Notes under the pieces: model-generated | Database searches by the model: none | What the model saw: only the letters and a program-made list of their open reading frames with translations | Told to the model about the DNA's origin: nothing | Made by a program: the position numbers and the translations under genes | In this document: positions 54,077 through 63,670 of the stretch, one piece after another | How the letters are laid out: each line of letters opens with the position of its first letter | Position numbering within the stretch: position 1 is the stretch's first letter | Assembly (NCBI RefSeq): GCF_014653155.1 | Contig: NZ_BNAF01000003.1 | Location: forward strand, 310,001 to 374,000 | Length of the DNA stretch: 64,000 nucleotides | Direction of reading: 5' to 3' | Source of the DNA: Sphingobacterium griseoflavum | Lineage (GTDB): Bacteria > Bacteroidota > Bacteroidia > Sphingobacteriales > Sphingobacteriaceae

Positions 54077-54310
54077 TTATAGTTGGCCTTCCGCTGCCGC
54101 ATTATAAAAAGCCTGTGCCATGTAAAAGTCGTTGGCGTGTTGAATCGGTTTCTTAAAAAATGCGGTAAAGTGTTCCAGTTGCTTGGCGATTGGCCAAAGA
54201 TCTACTTGGTTGGGCTTTTCGTTGTATTGACTTTGGTACCATGCAAAAAAATCGGTTCTGGCTTTTCCCGCCAATACCATTTGCCGGAGGGGGTTGTTCA
54301 ATTGGTTCAT
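54077..54310 (-). CDS. Unrecognised 77-residue protein
   Basis: A short frame with a well-mixed composition (MNQLNNPLRQMVLAGKARTDFFAWYQSQYNEKP...), rich in aromatic residues and with no signal peptide. The ATG at 54310 is chosen; the frame opens two codons earlier at a TTG. It converges with the AhpD-like gene. I know no family. It reads like a real small cytoplasmic protein, but a spurious frame cannot be excluded. Confidence 0.45.
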   Translation of the reverse strand: MNQLNNPLRQMVLAGKARTDFFAWYQSQYNEKPNQVDLWPIAKQLEHFTAFFKKPIQHANDFYMAQAFYNAAAEGQL

Positions 54311-54471
54311 ATTCAAATTAATTTGATTTTTATAAAGATAGCACTTTCCAGCCAGTTATGGATGGAAATATCGGTTAATTTATGATCGTATTTCTGTACC
54401 GCTGCGAGGGCGGATGGAGGTATCCTGATGGGGATGTGCGGTGACGCCGTTTCGGAGGATGTTGCGCAAAT

Positions 54472-54506
54472 AAAGAAGGCTGCCTCAGCGATGGAAGCAG
54501 CCTTTT
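54472..54506 (-). terminator. Terminator of the Oar-like receptor gene
   Basis: AAGGCTGC (54476-54483) pairs with GCAGCCTT (54497-54504). On the minus strand it is followed by a short T-rich run, about 30 bp after the receptor stop codon. Confidence 0.78.
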
Positions 54507-54533
54507 AGGGAATGGCGCAGCATCTTCTACTGG

Positions 54534-57500
54534 CTAAAAAGCATAACGGGCACCAAGCTGCAATTGCCAAGGGTTACCACTATAGTTTGCCAAACCTACG
54601 TTATTGACATTATAATTGAATTGTCTAGTCGTTTGGTCGAAACCTGGGTTTTGGAGGCCATACAGGGCTTGGTTCCCCAAATTCCTCGTTACGCCCCAAG
54701 TTTTGTTCAGCAGGTTTGCAAAGTTGAAGACTTCAGCAGAAATCTCGAAGCCATGGGATTTGTAAAACTTGATGTTCTTACTAATACGTATGTCCATGGT
54801 GCCGAAGAATCCGTTGACCCCGGCATTTCTTTTTGACATTTGGCCGGCGGATTGGATGAGGACATCTTTTAGGCTTTGGCTGGCTTCGGGGTTATCAAGG
54901 ATAGCCTGTATACCTGTTCGGATGTTTTCGGGCGTGTTGGGGTTATAGTAGTCAAAGATATAGGCCAAATCATTCGTTGACGAGACAAAGTCACCATTGG
55001 TGTTGGCGCCGGCAAGCAGGCTAAAACGGGTGCCTCCGAGGCCGGTGTAGCGGGCACCAACATTGATACCCCAAAAGGTTGGGAGGCTACCATAGATCAC
55101 CACTTTGTGTCTGAATTGATTATCCGAATAGGTTATTGCACTTAGATTGCGCGGGTCGTCGGTTACGGGTTGTGACAAGGTTGCTGTATTGGCAACGTTT
55201 CCGTTGAAAGAGGTGTTGTCTTTGGTGTCGTTCCACGTGTAGCTCACATTGATCACCCCGTCTTTGAAGTACTGGTACGTACCATCCAATACTAGGGCGT
55301 ATTGGTTGATTTTACCGATGCTGGTCAGTTCGAGAACCCGGCCCAGACGGTTGGAAATACGTCCTTGTTGCCAATCAGGCTGGCCATTGGCGGGGATGCT
55401 CGTTGCGGGCACATAAACCCCGCGGTTTCCTTCATTGGCTAACCGAAAATAGGGATCGGCCACCATATTCCGTTCGATATAGGTGTAATTGTTGCGGCCT
55501 AGGGTCATAAATCCGGTGGCACTGACCTTGAATCGATCGGTAATAAAGCGGGTGTAAGATAAGTTGGCTTTGTAAACGGTGGGCACGTTGGCATTTTCTC
55601 CCGTGTAGTTGATTGTCGGTACTTGGTATTGGGCTAGGCTTGGTATGGTGCTTTGATCTTGGCGGTAACGCAGAAAGTCTACTTGGGGAAGTGCCGCACC
55701 GCGGACATCTACGGTAGCAAAATTTGACCCGTCAAACGTGAGGTTATTGATGATCATGTAGTTATTGATGTCGGAAGCAAATATGCCTGCTCCGGCACGA
55801 AGGTAATCGGTCTGGTTTTCATTGATATCCCAAGAAAATTGCAAGCGAGGCTGCAAGATGAATGAGGATAGTTTGTTGTCTGTGCGAATACCCAGTTCTT
55901 CAAATACCAATGGGTTAAAGGTGGCGGTGGGATAGGATGCGTAGTCCATACGCAAGCCGGCGGTTATTTCTAAGGCTGTGCTGAGATTTTTGCGCATTTG
56001 CCCATAGAGTCCGATGTTAGCAATGGTTCCTTTCACATTAATATCGTCTTTCAGGGGAACTTCCCTGTAATAGCGATAAGGGGTTAAGTTATCAAAGTTG
56101 TCCAATCCTGTGAAATGGAAACGACCATTCACCTCCGACCCGTATCGGGAGTCGGATTGCGTCGCCATAAAGTCTATGCCGAAGGTATATTTGGCCCAAT
56201 CGGTATCATAGTAGAAGTTATTGACCAATTGAAAGACATTGTTTTTAAACCCTTCTTGGGCGAATCGATGCCCACCCAACTGGATATTGGTCTGCAAATT
56301 ATTGCCGTTAATCGTAGAGACGACCTGTTCCACAATAGCACGAGGAATATAGCCGTTGCCGATCTGGTCATTCTGTGTGCTGTTTTGGTAAACATAGAGA
56401 TGTTGTAGTTTCAGTTCGTTGGTAATTTTCGGGGATATGGAGGTTCTTAGGGTCGCCAAAAAGCTGTTGTCGAAATTCTTGTCGTTACCATATGATTCCA
56501 AGATATTAATGGATGTGTTATCCGCCAGCCCAAGGGGGTTGTAGTCATAGGTGAGGTTGTTGCGGATGGTCAGTAGATTCCTGCTGTCGATTTGCCAATC
56601 TAAACGGAGAAAACCAGCATCGGAGGTTCTTTTCTTATCGATGGCTCCGGTTTGCGGTTGATCGGAAACGCCATATTTCTCGCGTGCGATGGAAAGATAC
56701 CGATCTAGTGTGGGTTGGTTAATGCGGAACAGGGCTTCGTTGTCTCCCCCGCGAATATCGGCGATCAGCAGGGAGCGATCATCCTGTTGTCGATCCCAAA
56801 CCACAAAATAGTGCAGTTTATCTTTAATAATGGGGCCTCCTAATGAAAAGCCAAATTGCTTGGTCGTGTAGTCGCCAATGCGCGGATTGCCTTGAATATC
56901 ATATTGGCTGGTCAACCAACCGGTGCGCGCGAAGAGAAATGCCGATCCCGTTAAGGTGTTGGTGCCGGATTTTGTGGCCGCACTAATGGTACCGCCGCCG
57001 CTACGACCAAAGGTGACGTCGTACTGGTTGGTGACTACCTTGAACTCGCGCACCGCCTCCATGGATATGGAATAGGGAGCACCGCTACGGGATGTCGTGG
57101 ACCCCGCCGACGTCGGGTTTTTGGCATTCATACCGTCGAGGGTAAAATTTGTCGAGGAGCCGAGCTGACCCGAGATACTGCCTCCTCGTGCCAGTGGCGA
57201 AAGATCGGTCAATGCGTTAAAGTTACGGCCATTTACGGGAAGCGTCTTCATATCCTTAATAGAAAAAGCCGTTGCCGCGCCCAAATAATCCTTGGTGTTT
57301 TTTAGGCCGAAAGCGCTGATCTCCACGGCATCCAACGATTGTGCAGAAGAGCGTAGTTGCATGCTTACCTCTGCCACATCGCCTTGGTTGAGGTTGACGC
57401 CCGTTACGGTGCCTTGCCCGTCCTGAACATGTGTTGCTGTGACGGTGTAGGGGCCACCTAGCGGGAGCTGCTTGATGTCGTAGTTGCCCCGCTCGTTTGT

Positions 57501-57698
57501 TACCGAGCTGGTGGTGAAGCCGGTTGATTCGTTCTTAACGTGGATGGTTGCGCCACCAACGGGTGCATGCTGTTCATTGCGGATGGTACCTCGGATAGCG
57601 GCCTGCGTGCCTTGGGCATGTGCACCGGGGTGCGAGATCAGGCCGATCAGGGAAATTAAAAAACAACCGAGGATGCGTGTTCGTTGCTTAAGAGCCAT
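54534..57698 (-). CDS. Oar-like TonB-dependent receptor with carboxypeptidase-regulatory domain
   Basis: A 1054-residue outer-membrane protein: signal ending GAHAQGTQ, CarboxypepD_reg-like domain (IRGTIRNEQHAPVGGATIHVKN), plug with TLDGMNAKNPTSAGSTTSRSG and EFKVVTNQYDVTFGRSGGG, and a long barrel ending GARYAF. This matches the OmpA-related/Oar-like branch of TonB receptors, not SusC, and no SusD is near. It stands alone between terminators. The tricorn-type protease gene upstream may share its nutritional role (peptides), but its substrate is unknown. Confidence 0.85.
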   Translation of the reverse strand: MALKQRTRILGCFLISLIGLISHPGAHAQGTQAAIRGTIRNEQHAPVGGATIHVKNESTGFTTSSVTNERGNYDIKQLPLGGPYTVTATHVQDGQGTVTGVNLNQGDVAEVSMQLRSSAQSLDAVEISAFGLKNTKDYLGAATAFSIKDMKTLPVNGRNFNALTDLSPLARGGSISGQLGSSTNFTLDGMNAKNPTSAGSTTSRSGAPYSISMEAVREFKVVTNQYDVTFGRSGGGTISAATKSGTNTLTGSAFLFARTGWLTSQYDIQGNPRIGDYTTKQFGFSLGGPIIKDKLHYFVVWDRQQDDRSLLIADIRGGDNEALFRINQPTLDRYLSIAREKYGVSDQPQTGAIDKKRTSDAGFLRLDWQIDSRNLLTIRNNLTYDYNPLGLADNTSINILESYGNDKNFDNSFLATLRTSISPKITNELKLQHLYVYQNSTQNDQIGNGYIPRAIVEQVVSTINGNNLQTNIQLGGHRFAQEGFKNNVFQLVNNFYYDTDWAKYTFGIDFMATQSDSRYGSEVNGRFHFTGLDNFDNLTPYRYYREVPLKDDINVKGTIANIGLYGQMRKNLSTALEITAGLRMDYASYPTATFNPLVFEELGIRTDNKLSSFILQPRLQFSWDINENQTDYLRAGAGIFASDINNYMIINNLTFDGSNFATVDVRGAALPQVDFLRYRQDQSTIPSLAQYQVPTINYTGENANVPTVYKANLSYTRFITDRFKVSATGFMTLGRNNYTYIERNMVADPYFRLANEGNRGVYVPATSIPANGQPDWQQGRISNRLGRVLELTSIGKINQYALVLDGTYQYFKDGVINVSYTWNDTKDNTSFNGNVANTATLSQPVTDDPRNLSAITYSDNQFRHKVVIYGSLPTFWGINVGARYTGLGGTRFSLLAGANTNGDFVSSTNDLAYIFDYYNPNTPENIRTGIQAILDNPEASQSLKDVLIQSAGQMSKRNAGVNGFFGTMDIRISKNIKFYKSHGFEISAEVFNFANLLNKTWGVTRNLGNQALYGLQNPGFDQTTRQFNYNVNNVGLANYSGNPWQLQLGARYAF

Positions 57699-57792
57699 AG
57701 TTGAATAGTTTGCTTTTGATGCACAAAACTATACCTCCAATATGAACTAAGTAGCGGCTGTGTTTTAAGTATTTGTTAAGAAGTCTGGCCTG

Positions 57793-57850
57793 GCAAAAAT
57801 AGCTCTATGTTTCAATAGGCCATGTATAGCTATCAAAACATAAAGCTCTT
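57793..57850 (-). terminator. Terminator of the tricorn-type protease gene
   Basis: AGCTCTATGTTT (57801-57812) pairs with AAACATAAAGCT (57836-57847), one mismatch. On the minus strand the stem is followed by ATTTTTG, 15 bp beyond the protease stop codon. Confidence 0.6.
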
Positions 57851-57865
57851 TTGTGTAGGATCAAT

Positions 57866-60800
57866 TTAGTGAAGTTCTTTCAAGAGCTCTTCAACGGCTT
57901 TTTCCAATTGCGGATCCTTGTTGTTCACGCGATCCTGCACCGAGTTTTTGACGAGTATATCAGGCGCAACGCCCGTCAGTTCCAGGTCATCACCGTCCAA
58001 TGTATAGCAACCCCATGCTGGGATACGATACATTGATCCATCCACCAGCCCTTTTGCCGATGTGAAAATAATCCACCGGTAGGTTTCCGTGCCGATGATT
58101 TTTCCAAGCTTTAGGGCTTTAAACCCTGCTGCGGTCATCTCGGCATCGCTTAAAGATTGTTCGTTGATGAGCAATACAATGGGTTTCCCTGCCGGCGTGA
58201 AATTACCTTGTGGCGCTTTTTTTCCGCCGCGATATTGCCACTGCAGGTAAGGGCGTTGCTGCAGAAAGCGCAAAACTTCATCGTGTACATTTCCGCCGGT
58301 GTTATAGCGAAGATCTAGGATAATGGCTTCCTTGTTGTTTTCCTGCTCGGCCATATCCAGCAGGAAGGTTTGTAGCTCGCCGCCGCCCATGTTTTTCATA
58401 TGGGAGTAGGCTATTTTGTTGTTGCTTAGTTTGTTGACCGTGTTGCGGTTTCCCTTGATCCAATCGTCATAAAGGAGCTCTTTGAAATCGGCACTGCTCT
58501 GGGGTCGGATATTGACCAGGTGTTGCTTTCCTGCACGCGACACGGCTAGCTGTATCTCCGGCGCAAGGGATGGCCAGGTGAAAAAGGCGTCACGGTCTTT
58601 TTTTGCATCGATCTGCTGTCCGTTCACGGCTAGAATGATATCACCCGCCTGCAGGTCGATCCCTTTTCGGGAGGCCGGGCCATTAGGTAGTATATGGCTG
58701 ATCTGAAGCGGATGCTCCAGCTCGTAAACGATGCCAAGCTCATTGGTCACGAAGTTGAAGCTCTTGCGCTCTTCGGATCCCACGGAGTTAAACCCGAGGT
58801 GTGATGAATTGAGTTCGCCTAACATATCGTTCAACAGGACGCGCAGATCGGCACGGGTGTTGATCCCGTCCAGATAACTTGCGTATTTCTTTTTTGTTGC
58901 TGCCCAATCTATTCCGTGAAATTTACTGTCGTAAAAATTTTCCTCTATACCGGCCCATGTCTCGTAAAACATCTGTTTAAACTCTTCGGATAGGTCTTTC
59001 GTAAATTTGTGACTGATGGTAAGCTTATCAAGTTTGTTGGCGTCCAGATTATATTTTTGTATTGACCCGCTACTTAACGCATAGTACTTGCCGTTTACTT
59101 CCAGCAGGTCGTTGAGAAATCCGTCGGTCACTTTTTCGGTTTTGTCTTCTTCAAAAGGTTCACTGATCGAACGATAAACGGCATTCTTGCCTTCATGATT
59201 GGAGGAGAAAAATACATAGGTCTTATCGGATTTTTGAAAAGCGCGTGGATTATTCTGGGTGCCAGAAGCAGGGCTCACCAAGCTGATGCGATCCGACAGA
59301 TGCGCCATATCGATGCTTACAACGACTTTTTTGGTGGCATTGGCCGTGTTGCTGCCCACCTTTACTTTGTCATCTTTTTTGCTTACGCTGTCCTTTTGCT
59401 CCGTCGTTTTGTTGTCAAATAGCTCATCAAACTTGCTGCTGCGGTAAGGAGCATCGGTATGCTCGAGCGCGAGTTTATATATGCTTGAGAACTGCATGCC
59501 TGTTGGGTATGCAGGTTTCGTTCGATTGCTCGCAAAATAGATGTATTTGCCGTCTGGCGACCAATATGGATTCGCTTCGGTGACGCCGGTATTCGTCAGG
59601 TTTGTCGTGCGTCCGCTCGCTAGGTGGTGGACGAAAATATCCTGTTCGAAATTACGGATTGCCGTAAATAGAACGTAAGCGCCATCGGGAGAAAAAGAGG
59701 GGGATGAATTTTGGAAGGCCCAAATTTCATCTTGCACGATCACCCTACTTTTGCGGGATGCCAAGTCCATCAAACGAACCTCGTCCCTACCGCTCAGGTA
59801 GACCGCCTGCGTCGCATCGGCATTGAAGACGATGTCACGGTTGTTACGCAGGTCGGCAGTAAGCTGCGCGGTCTCGCCAGAGCCATCGGCTGCCCGGCAA
59901 AACCAGTTTTGATAACCTTGAAAGGTCTGGCTGAATAGCAAAGTTTTATTGTCTTTGAGCCACTTCACTTCCATCGCGCGCTCGCCCTGGCTGGGCATTT
60001 TGCGAATAAACTTACCCTCAATATCACTGACAAAAAGCTCTCCGCGGGATATAAATGCCAGTTTCTTGCCGTCTGGGGCGACATCAAACGCACTGATCGT
60101 ATTGCTCACATCAAATTCTTTGTCTTTTGTCAGCATATTATTGCGGACCAGCTGTATGTTTGGAGAGACGGTTTTCTTGCTCTTGACGTCATAAAGGTAA
60201 ATTTGATAATCTTTCTCAAAGACTACTTTCTCCCCATTTGCTGCAACTACTGGGCGTTTGATGGATTCCCTGAAGGTTGTTAAAGCCACTTTCTTGCCCG
60301 CGCTGAACGTGTACAGGTTGTATTCATCATTCCCTTCGTCGGAAGCGAAATAAATGTTTCCCTTGCGGTCTACGCTGGGCCAAAAATCCTTGCCCATGTA
60401 ATCCGTATACTGCTTAAATGTATTGCTGCTTGGGTCGTAGGATCGGATGTCAGGGTTGAAGGCCCCTTTATAGCGTTTCCTATTGGCCGACGTATAACTT
60501 TCCCAAGAATCGTTGAACAACAGTTCGCCGCTGGGCATCTCGGCTATACCATGGATAAAGTTGAAAAAATGGGGTAAGATACGTTGCGCGGTTCCGCCAT
60601 TTCGATCTACTTTGTAGCTGGAGAATCTGTTGTAGCGGGAAGAGGTAAAATATATCGTTTGACTGTCCCAGCTCCAGCTGTCGACTTCGTCGGCGCCCTC
60701 ATGGTAGGTAAGTTGCTGTATGTCACCTCCCTCCAAAGGCATGCTGTAGACATCCATATTCCCGTTTTGGTTGGAAGAAAATGCGAGCCATTTTCCATCG

Positions 60801-61021
60801 GGCGATATGCTGGGCGCGATCTCATTCCCCTCCATTGCCGTTAGGCGAAGCGCTACCCCACCCTGGCTGCTTACTTTCCAGAGATCTCCCTCGTAACTAA
60901 ACACCAGCACGCTGCCGTCAGGGCTCAACGTTGGATACGAAAGGAATGCAGGCTGTTTTTGAGCCATAACGAGTGAGCAGAAGCCGAAAGAAAGTCCGAT
61001 AAGAAGGCTTTTTTTAATCAT
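57866..61021 (-). CDS. Tricorn-type S41 peptidase with beta-propeller and PDZ domains
   Basis: A 1051-residue secreted peptidase that would trim oligopeptides in the periplasm. Domains in order: signal (LVMAQKQPA), two beta-propellers of WD40-like repeats (TLSPDGSVLVFSYEGDLWKV, PSISPDGKWLAFSSNQNG), a C1 region, PDZ domain (ISHILPNGPASRKGIDLQAGDIILAVNG) and the S41 core. The core shows EAIILDLRYNTGGNVHDEVL and the serine motif NEQSLSDAEMTAAGFKALKLGK; the Ser of SDAE is the expected nucleophile. Length and order agree with tricorn homologues. Single gene with its own terminator. Confidence 0.92.
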   Translation of the reverse strand: MIKKSLLIGLSFGFCSLVMAQKQPAFLSYPTLSPDGSVLVFSYEGDLWKVSSQGGVALRLTAMEGNEIAPSISPDGKWLAFSSNQNGNMDVYSMPLEGGDIQQLTYHEGADEVDSWSWDSQTIYFTSSRYNRFSSYKVDRNGGTAQRILPHFFNFIHGIAEMPSGELLFNDSWESYTSANRKRYKGAFNPDIRSYDPSSNTFKQYTDYMGKDFWPSVDRKGNIYFASDEGNDEYNLYTFSAGKKVALTTFRESIKRPVVAANGEKVVFEKDYQIYLYDVKSKKTVSPNIQLVRNNMLTKDKEFDVSNTISAFDVAPDGKKLAFISRGELFVSDIEGKFIRKMPSQGERAMEVKWLKDNKTLLFSQTFQGYQNWFCRAADGSGETAQLTADLRNNRDIVFNADATQAVYLSGRDEVRLMDLASRKSRVIVQDEIWAFQNSSPSFSPDGAYVLFTAIRNFEQDIFVHHLASGRTTNLTNTGVTEANPYWSPDGKYIYFASNRTKPAYPTGMQFSSIYKLALEHTDAPYRSSKFDELFDNKTTEQKDSVSKKDDKVKVGSNTANATKKVVVSIDMAHLSDRISLVSPASGTQNNPRAFQKSDKTYVFFSSNHEGKNAVYRSISEPFEEDKTEKVTDGFLNDLLEVNGKYYALSSGSIQKYNLDANKLDKLTISHKFTKDLSEEFKQMFYETWAGIEENFYDSKFHGIDWAATKKKYASYLDGINTRADLRVLLNDMLGELNSSHLGFNSVGSEERKSFNFVTNELGIVYELEHPLQISHILPNGPASRKGIDLQAGDIILAVNGQQIDAKKDRDAFFTWPSLAPEIQLAVSRAGKQHLVNIRPQSSADFKELLYDDWIKGNRNTVNKLSNNKIAYSHMKNMGGGELQTFLLDMAEQENNKEAIILDLRYNTGGNVHDEVLRFLQQRPYLQWQYRGGKKAPQGNFTPAGKPIVLLINEQSLSDAEMTAAGFKALKLGKIIGTETYRWIIFTSAKGLVDGSMYRIPAWGCYTLDGDDLELTGVAPDILVKNSVQDRVNNKDPQLEKAVEELLKELH

Positions 61022-61400
61022 ACTGAAGGGTAATAAAAAATAAGGTCAATTTTTTTGCTATCATTGTTATGCACATGTCTTACACAACATGTCTTCGATG
61101 ATGGACACCTTGCAAATATATCATTGTCAAGGATATATTCTCGCATGGTATTGGATTTTTTACATCGTTCGTGCGACTTGTTTAAAATCCTATCCGTAGG
61201 GAATAGGCTATACGGTAAATAACGTCATGAAGTGCCGCTTCTACCTGCCGCAACGATTTGTGTACGATATCGTTGGGCAGAAGCATACAGGGGGTCGGGC
61301 CTGCCTTGGTGACCTGGACAGCCAGCGTCAGCAACGGATGGAAAACTTTGGCTTGATGCTTGCGCAGAAAGTGCTAAATTCGAATCGAAAAGCGTAGTAT
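61022..61400. other. Gene-free stretch between protease and small outer-membrane protein
   Basis: About 380 bp holding the promoters of both divergent genes. A perfect 8-bp inverted repeat (AATATATC/GATATATT, 61115-61139) lies about 95 bp from the protease start. A 64-codon frame without early Met on the minus strand (61182-61373) and a 56-codon frame on the plus strand (61227-61397) overlap each other. Neither is convincing. Confidence 0.5.
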
Positions 61401-61862
61401 ATGAAAAAAGTATTTTTGCTGGTTTGCAGCCTTTTATTGGTAGGCTTTAGCTTTGGGCAGCATAAGAGGGGTAACAAATGGATATGGGGTCCGTCAATCG
61501 GTTGGCAATACCAAAGCGGAAACTTTTTAAAGGCTTCTGGTTGGGGTCTTTTTGCACCGAACGACCGACAATATGTGAAAATCGACGCCGGCGCAAATTT
61601 TACTTGGATGCGTCAACAAACAACTGTTATCCCAGAGTTGGGACTCACCTATTACCTGAGCAATAGGTTGGTTTTTCCGTTCTTGAAAGCGGAAGTGACC
61701 CCGTACACGGTTACGCCAAAATTGGGAATCGGGTTGTTGTCTATCATTGACTTGGGTATCGGTTATGGTTTTGCCATGCAAACAAAAGATAACTTCAAGC
61801 CGATAAAGGGCATTAATGGCTCCGTTAGCTTAAATATTCCACTTAATTTCCATCTCTATTAG
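61401..61862 (+). CDS. Small secreted beta-barrel-like protein
   Basis: A 153-residue protein with a Sec signal (LLVCSLLLVGFSFGQ). The mature part alternates aromatic and glycine residues (WGPSIGWQYQSGNFLKASGWGLF, IDLGIGYGFAMQ) and ends NIPLNFHLY, the rhythm and aromatic C terminus of a small outer-membrane beta-barrel. I recognise no named family. It reads alone, ahead of the HU operon. Confidence 0.6.
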   Translation: MKKVFLLVCSLLLVGFSFGQHKRGNKWIWGPSIGWQYQSGNFLKASGWGLFAPNDRQYVKIDAGANFTWMRQQTTVIPELGLTYYLSNRLVFPFLKAEVTPYTVTPKLGIGLLSIIDLGIGYGFAMQTKDNFKPIKGINGSVSLNIPLNFHLY

Positions 61863-62192
61863 TTGTTCCACGCTTGCCGTTCGGGAAAGTCAACGCTTGT
61901 AAACAGCCTTTGCATCTCCAGGGTAATCACTAGACTGTATATTGAGCTGGGTGAAAAAACACATTATACCGTCTTCTTCCATCGCAGCCGGCCCTCTATT
62001 TCTGCCATTCCTACAGAAGAGCAGGCGATCCGTTTAAGATGTTGAAAATTAATAGCATAACAGGGAGGCGCCTGAAAGAAGGCTGCTTTTAAAATCGGCA
62101 AAATCGCTTAAATATCTGATACATAAAAGTTTCCCAATGATCATGTTTGTCAAAAAAACAGAAATAAATTTTTAAACATCACAAAAAAAAGA

Positions 62193-62200
62193 TACTTTTG
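62193..62200 (+). promoter_or_regulatory. Predicted -7 element of the HU gene
   Basis: TACTTTTG matches TAnnTTTG, about 60 bp before the start codon and within the 61863-62260 gap. I see no gene in the rest of that gap; an open frame at 61863-62045 has no supporting features. Confidence 0.65.
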
Positions 62201-62260
62201 CATCCCCAAACTGCTACAGCGTTAAGGGTTGAAAAATAAATAATTACAGTAAAAACAGAT

Positions 62261-62545
62261 ATGACTAAAGCAGAAATTATTGCGGAGATCTCTAACAAAA
62301 CGGGCTTAGAGAAGGTAGATGTTCAAGAAACAGTTGAAGCATTTTTTAAAGTGGTTAAAAACGCGATGGTTAGTGGAGAGAATGTGTACGTTAGAGGTTT
62401 TGGAAGCTTTGTGGTAAAAAAGAGGGCGGAGAAAACAGCGCGTAACATTTCAAAAAACACAGCAATCATCATCCCTGCGCACTTTGTGCCCAGCTTCAAA
62501 CCGGCAAAAGTTTTTGTGGAAAAGGTTAAACAAGGAAACAAGTAA
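62261..62545 (+). CDS. HU/IHF-family DNA-binding protein
   Basis: A 94-residue nucleoid protein. It starts MTKAEIIAEISNKTGLEK, has the beta-arm segment GFGSFVVKKRAEKTARNISKNTAIIIPAHFVPSFKPAK with the conserved GFGSF and the arm proline (IIPAHF), and ends with a helical KVFVEKVKQG. It binds and bends DNA. The TPR gene follows after 6 bp, then the mS38-like gene, so all may be one transcript. Confidence 0.93.
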   Translation: MTKAEIIAEISNKTGLEKVDVQETVEAFFKVVKNAMVSGENVYVRGFGSFVVKKRAEKTARNISKNTAIIIPAHFVPSFKPAKVFVEKVKQGNK

Positions 62546-62551
62546 AACAGG

Positions 62552-63385
62552 ATGAATACCAAACAGATAATAGTAACCGTAATCGTTGTAGCACTAATGG
62601 GTGCATTGCTTGCGCGCCCTATTAAAGGTTTGGTAGAAGAAAATAAGGGGGCGAACGCTTCCACCGACACGGAAGCTTCTTCTGCATACACATTTCAGCG
62701 TGTTTCCGATATGACCAAGCAATCCATCAATGGAAGTTTGGCGCAAGATATCACGTCGTTGGAAAATAAAGTAGCAGAAGCCCGTGGTGAAGAAAAGCTT
62801 GCTTTATTAGCACAACTTGCAGAAAAATGGGACGATTTGGCCAAATATGCACCTCAAGGATTTATTTATGAGGAAATGGCAAAAATTTCTCCTAAATTTG
62901 AGTATTGGTTGAAATCTGGCGATGCCTTCCGAGCAGCATATACGAATTTGCAAGATACGGCGCTGGCGACTGAGCTCAACCGGTTGGCGATCCAGTCGTA
63001 TGAACAGGCTACAGCGTTGGATGGCAATAATTTGGATGCAAAAACGGGACTTGGCGCTGCAATGGTGACAGGTACCAACAATCCAATGGCAGGTATTGCT
63101 TTGTTGAGGGAAGTAATCGCTAAGGATGCAAAAAATATTCAAGCAAACAGAACATTGGGACTGTTTTCATTGCAATCCCGTCAATTCGATAAGGCTATTG
63201 AGCGCTTCAAGACCGTTGTCGAGTTGAAACCTGATGCCGAATCGTATTTCTATTTGGCTACGGGCTATGAAAATATTGGGTTGAAGAACGAAGCTATCGC
63301 TGCTTTTCAAAAAAGCAAGGAGCTGGCTGCAGACCCAACCTTATCGCAGTTCATCGAACGCCGTGTCGAGGAACTAAGTAAGTAA
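62552..63385 (+). CDS. Tetratricopeptide-repeat protein, membrane-anchored
   Basis: A 277-residue protein with one N-terminal hydrophobic segment (IIVTVIVVALMGALLARPI), then a helical region and at least three TPR-like units from residue 120 on (AIQSYEQATALDGNNLDAKTGLGAAM, LFSLQSRQFDKAIERFKTVVELKPD, GYENIGLKNEAIAAFQKSKEL). The C-terminal part probably faces the periplasm and acts as a protein-interaction scaffold. It lies 6 bp after HU and about 40 bp before the small basic gene. The partner is unknown. Confidence 0.82.
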   Translation: MNTKQIIVTVIVVALMGALLARPIKGLVEENKGANASTDTEASSAYTFQRVSDMTKQSINGSLAQDITSLENKVAEARGEEKLALLAQLAEKWDDLAKYAPQGFIYEEMAKISPKFEYWLKSGDAFRAAYTNLQDTALATELNRLAIQSYEQATALDGNNLDAKTGLGAAMVTGTNNPMAGIALLREVIAKDAKNIQANRTLGLFSLQSRQFDKAIERFKTVVELKPDAESYFYLATGYENIGLKNEAIAAFQKSKELAADPTLSQFIERRVEELSK

Positions 63386-63425
63386 TTAACATATTTATTT
63401 ATAATCATTTAAAAACATTAAAGCT

Positions 63426-63515
63426 ATGCCAAGCGGAAAAAAAAGAAAAAGACACAAAATGGCTACTCACAAACGTAAAAAACGTTTAAGAAAAAACAGA
63501 CACAAGAAAAAATAA
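63426..63515 (+). CDS. 29-residue basic ribosomal-type protein (AURKAIP1/COX24, mS38-like)
   Basis: A 29-residue Lys/Arg-rich peptide, MPSGKKRKRHKMATHKRKKR plus nine more basic residues. The KRKRHKMATHKRKKRLRKNRHKK block is the AURKAIP1/COX24 domain of mitochondrial small-subunit protein mS38, also found in short Bacteroidota proteins just ahead of RNase E/G. It would bind 16S rRNA. It follows the TPR gene after 40 bp and is followed by a terminator. Confidence 0.8.
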   Translation: MPSGKKRKRHKMATHKRKKRLRKNRHKKK

Positions 63516-63554
63516 GCTTGTTGGTCTTTATGGCTGAAGCCGCATAAGACGTCG

Positions 63555-63601
63555 TACAATCTATGGTTTCGCTTCGGTAAGACTGTAGGTTGTATTTTTT
63601 C
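63555..63601 (+). terminator. Intrinsic terminator of the HU-TPR-mS38-like unit
   Basis: TACAATCTA (63555-63563) pairs with TAGGTTGTA (63586-63594), one wobble pair, followed by TTTTTT. It precedes the RNase E/G gene. Confidence 0.82.
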
Positions 63602-63670
63602 ATTAACGAGTTTATATGTTTCATCAGGCAGAATGCATATCGTAGCATTCATGTCGTAAAAGAGTAGCTG

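Noticed and set aside
61182..61397. Overlapping open frames on both strands (64 and 56 codons) before the small beta-barrel gene
   Set aside because: They overlap each other almost completely, lack supporting start signals and resemble no family known to me, so neither is called.
61863..62045. 60-codon frame before the HU gene
   Set aside because: Odd composition, no ribosome-binding site or domain, and it lies in the leader region of the HU promoter.
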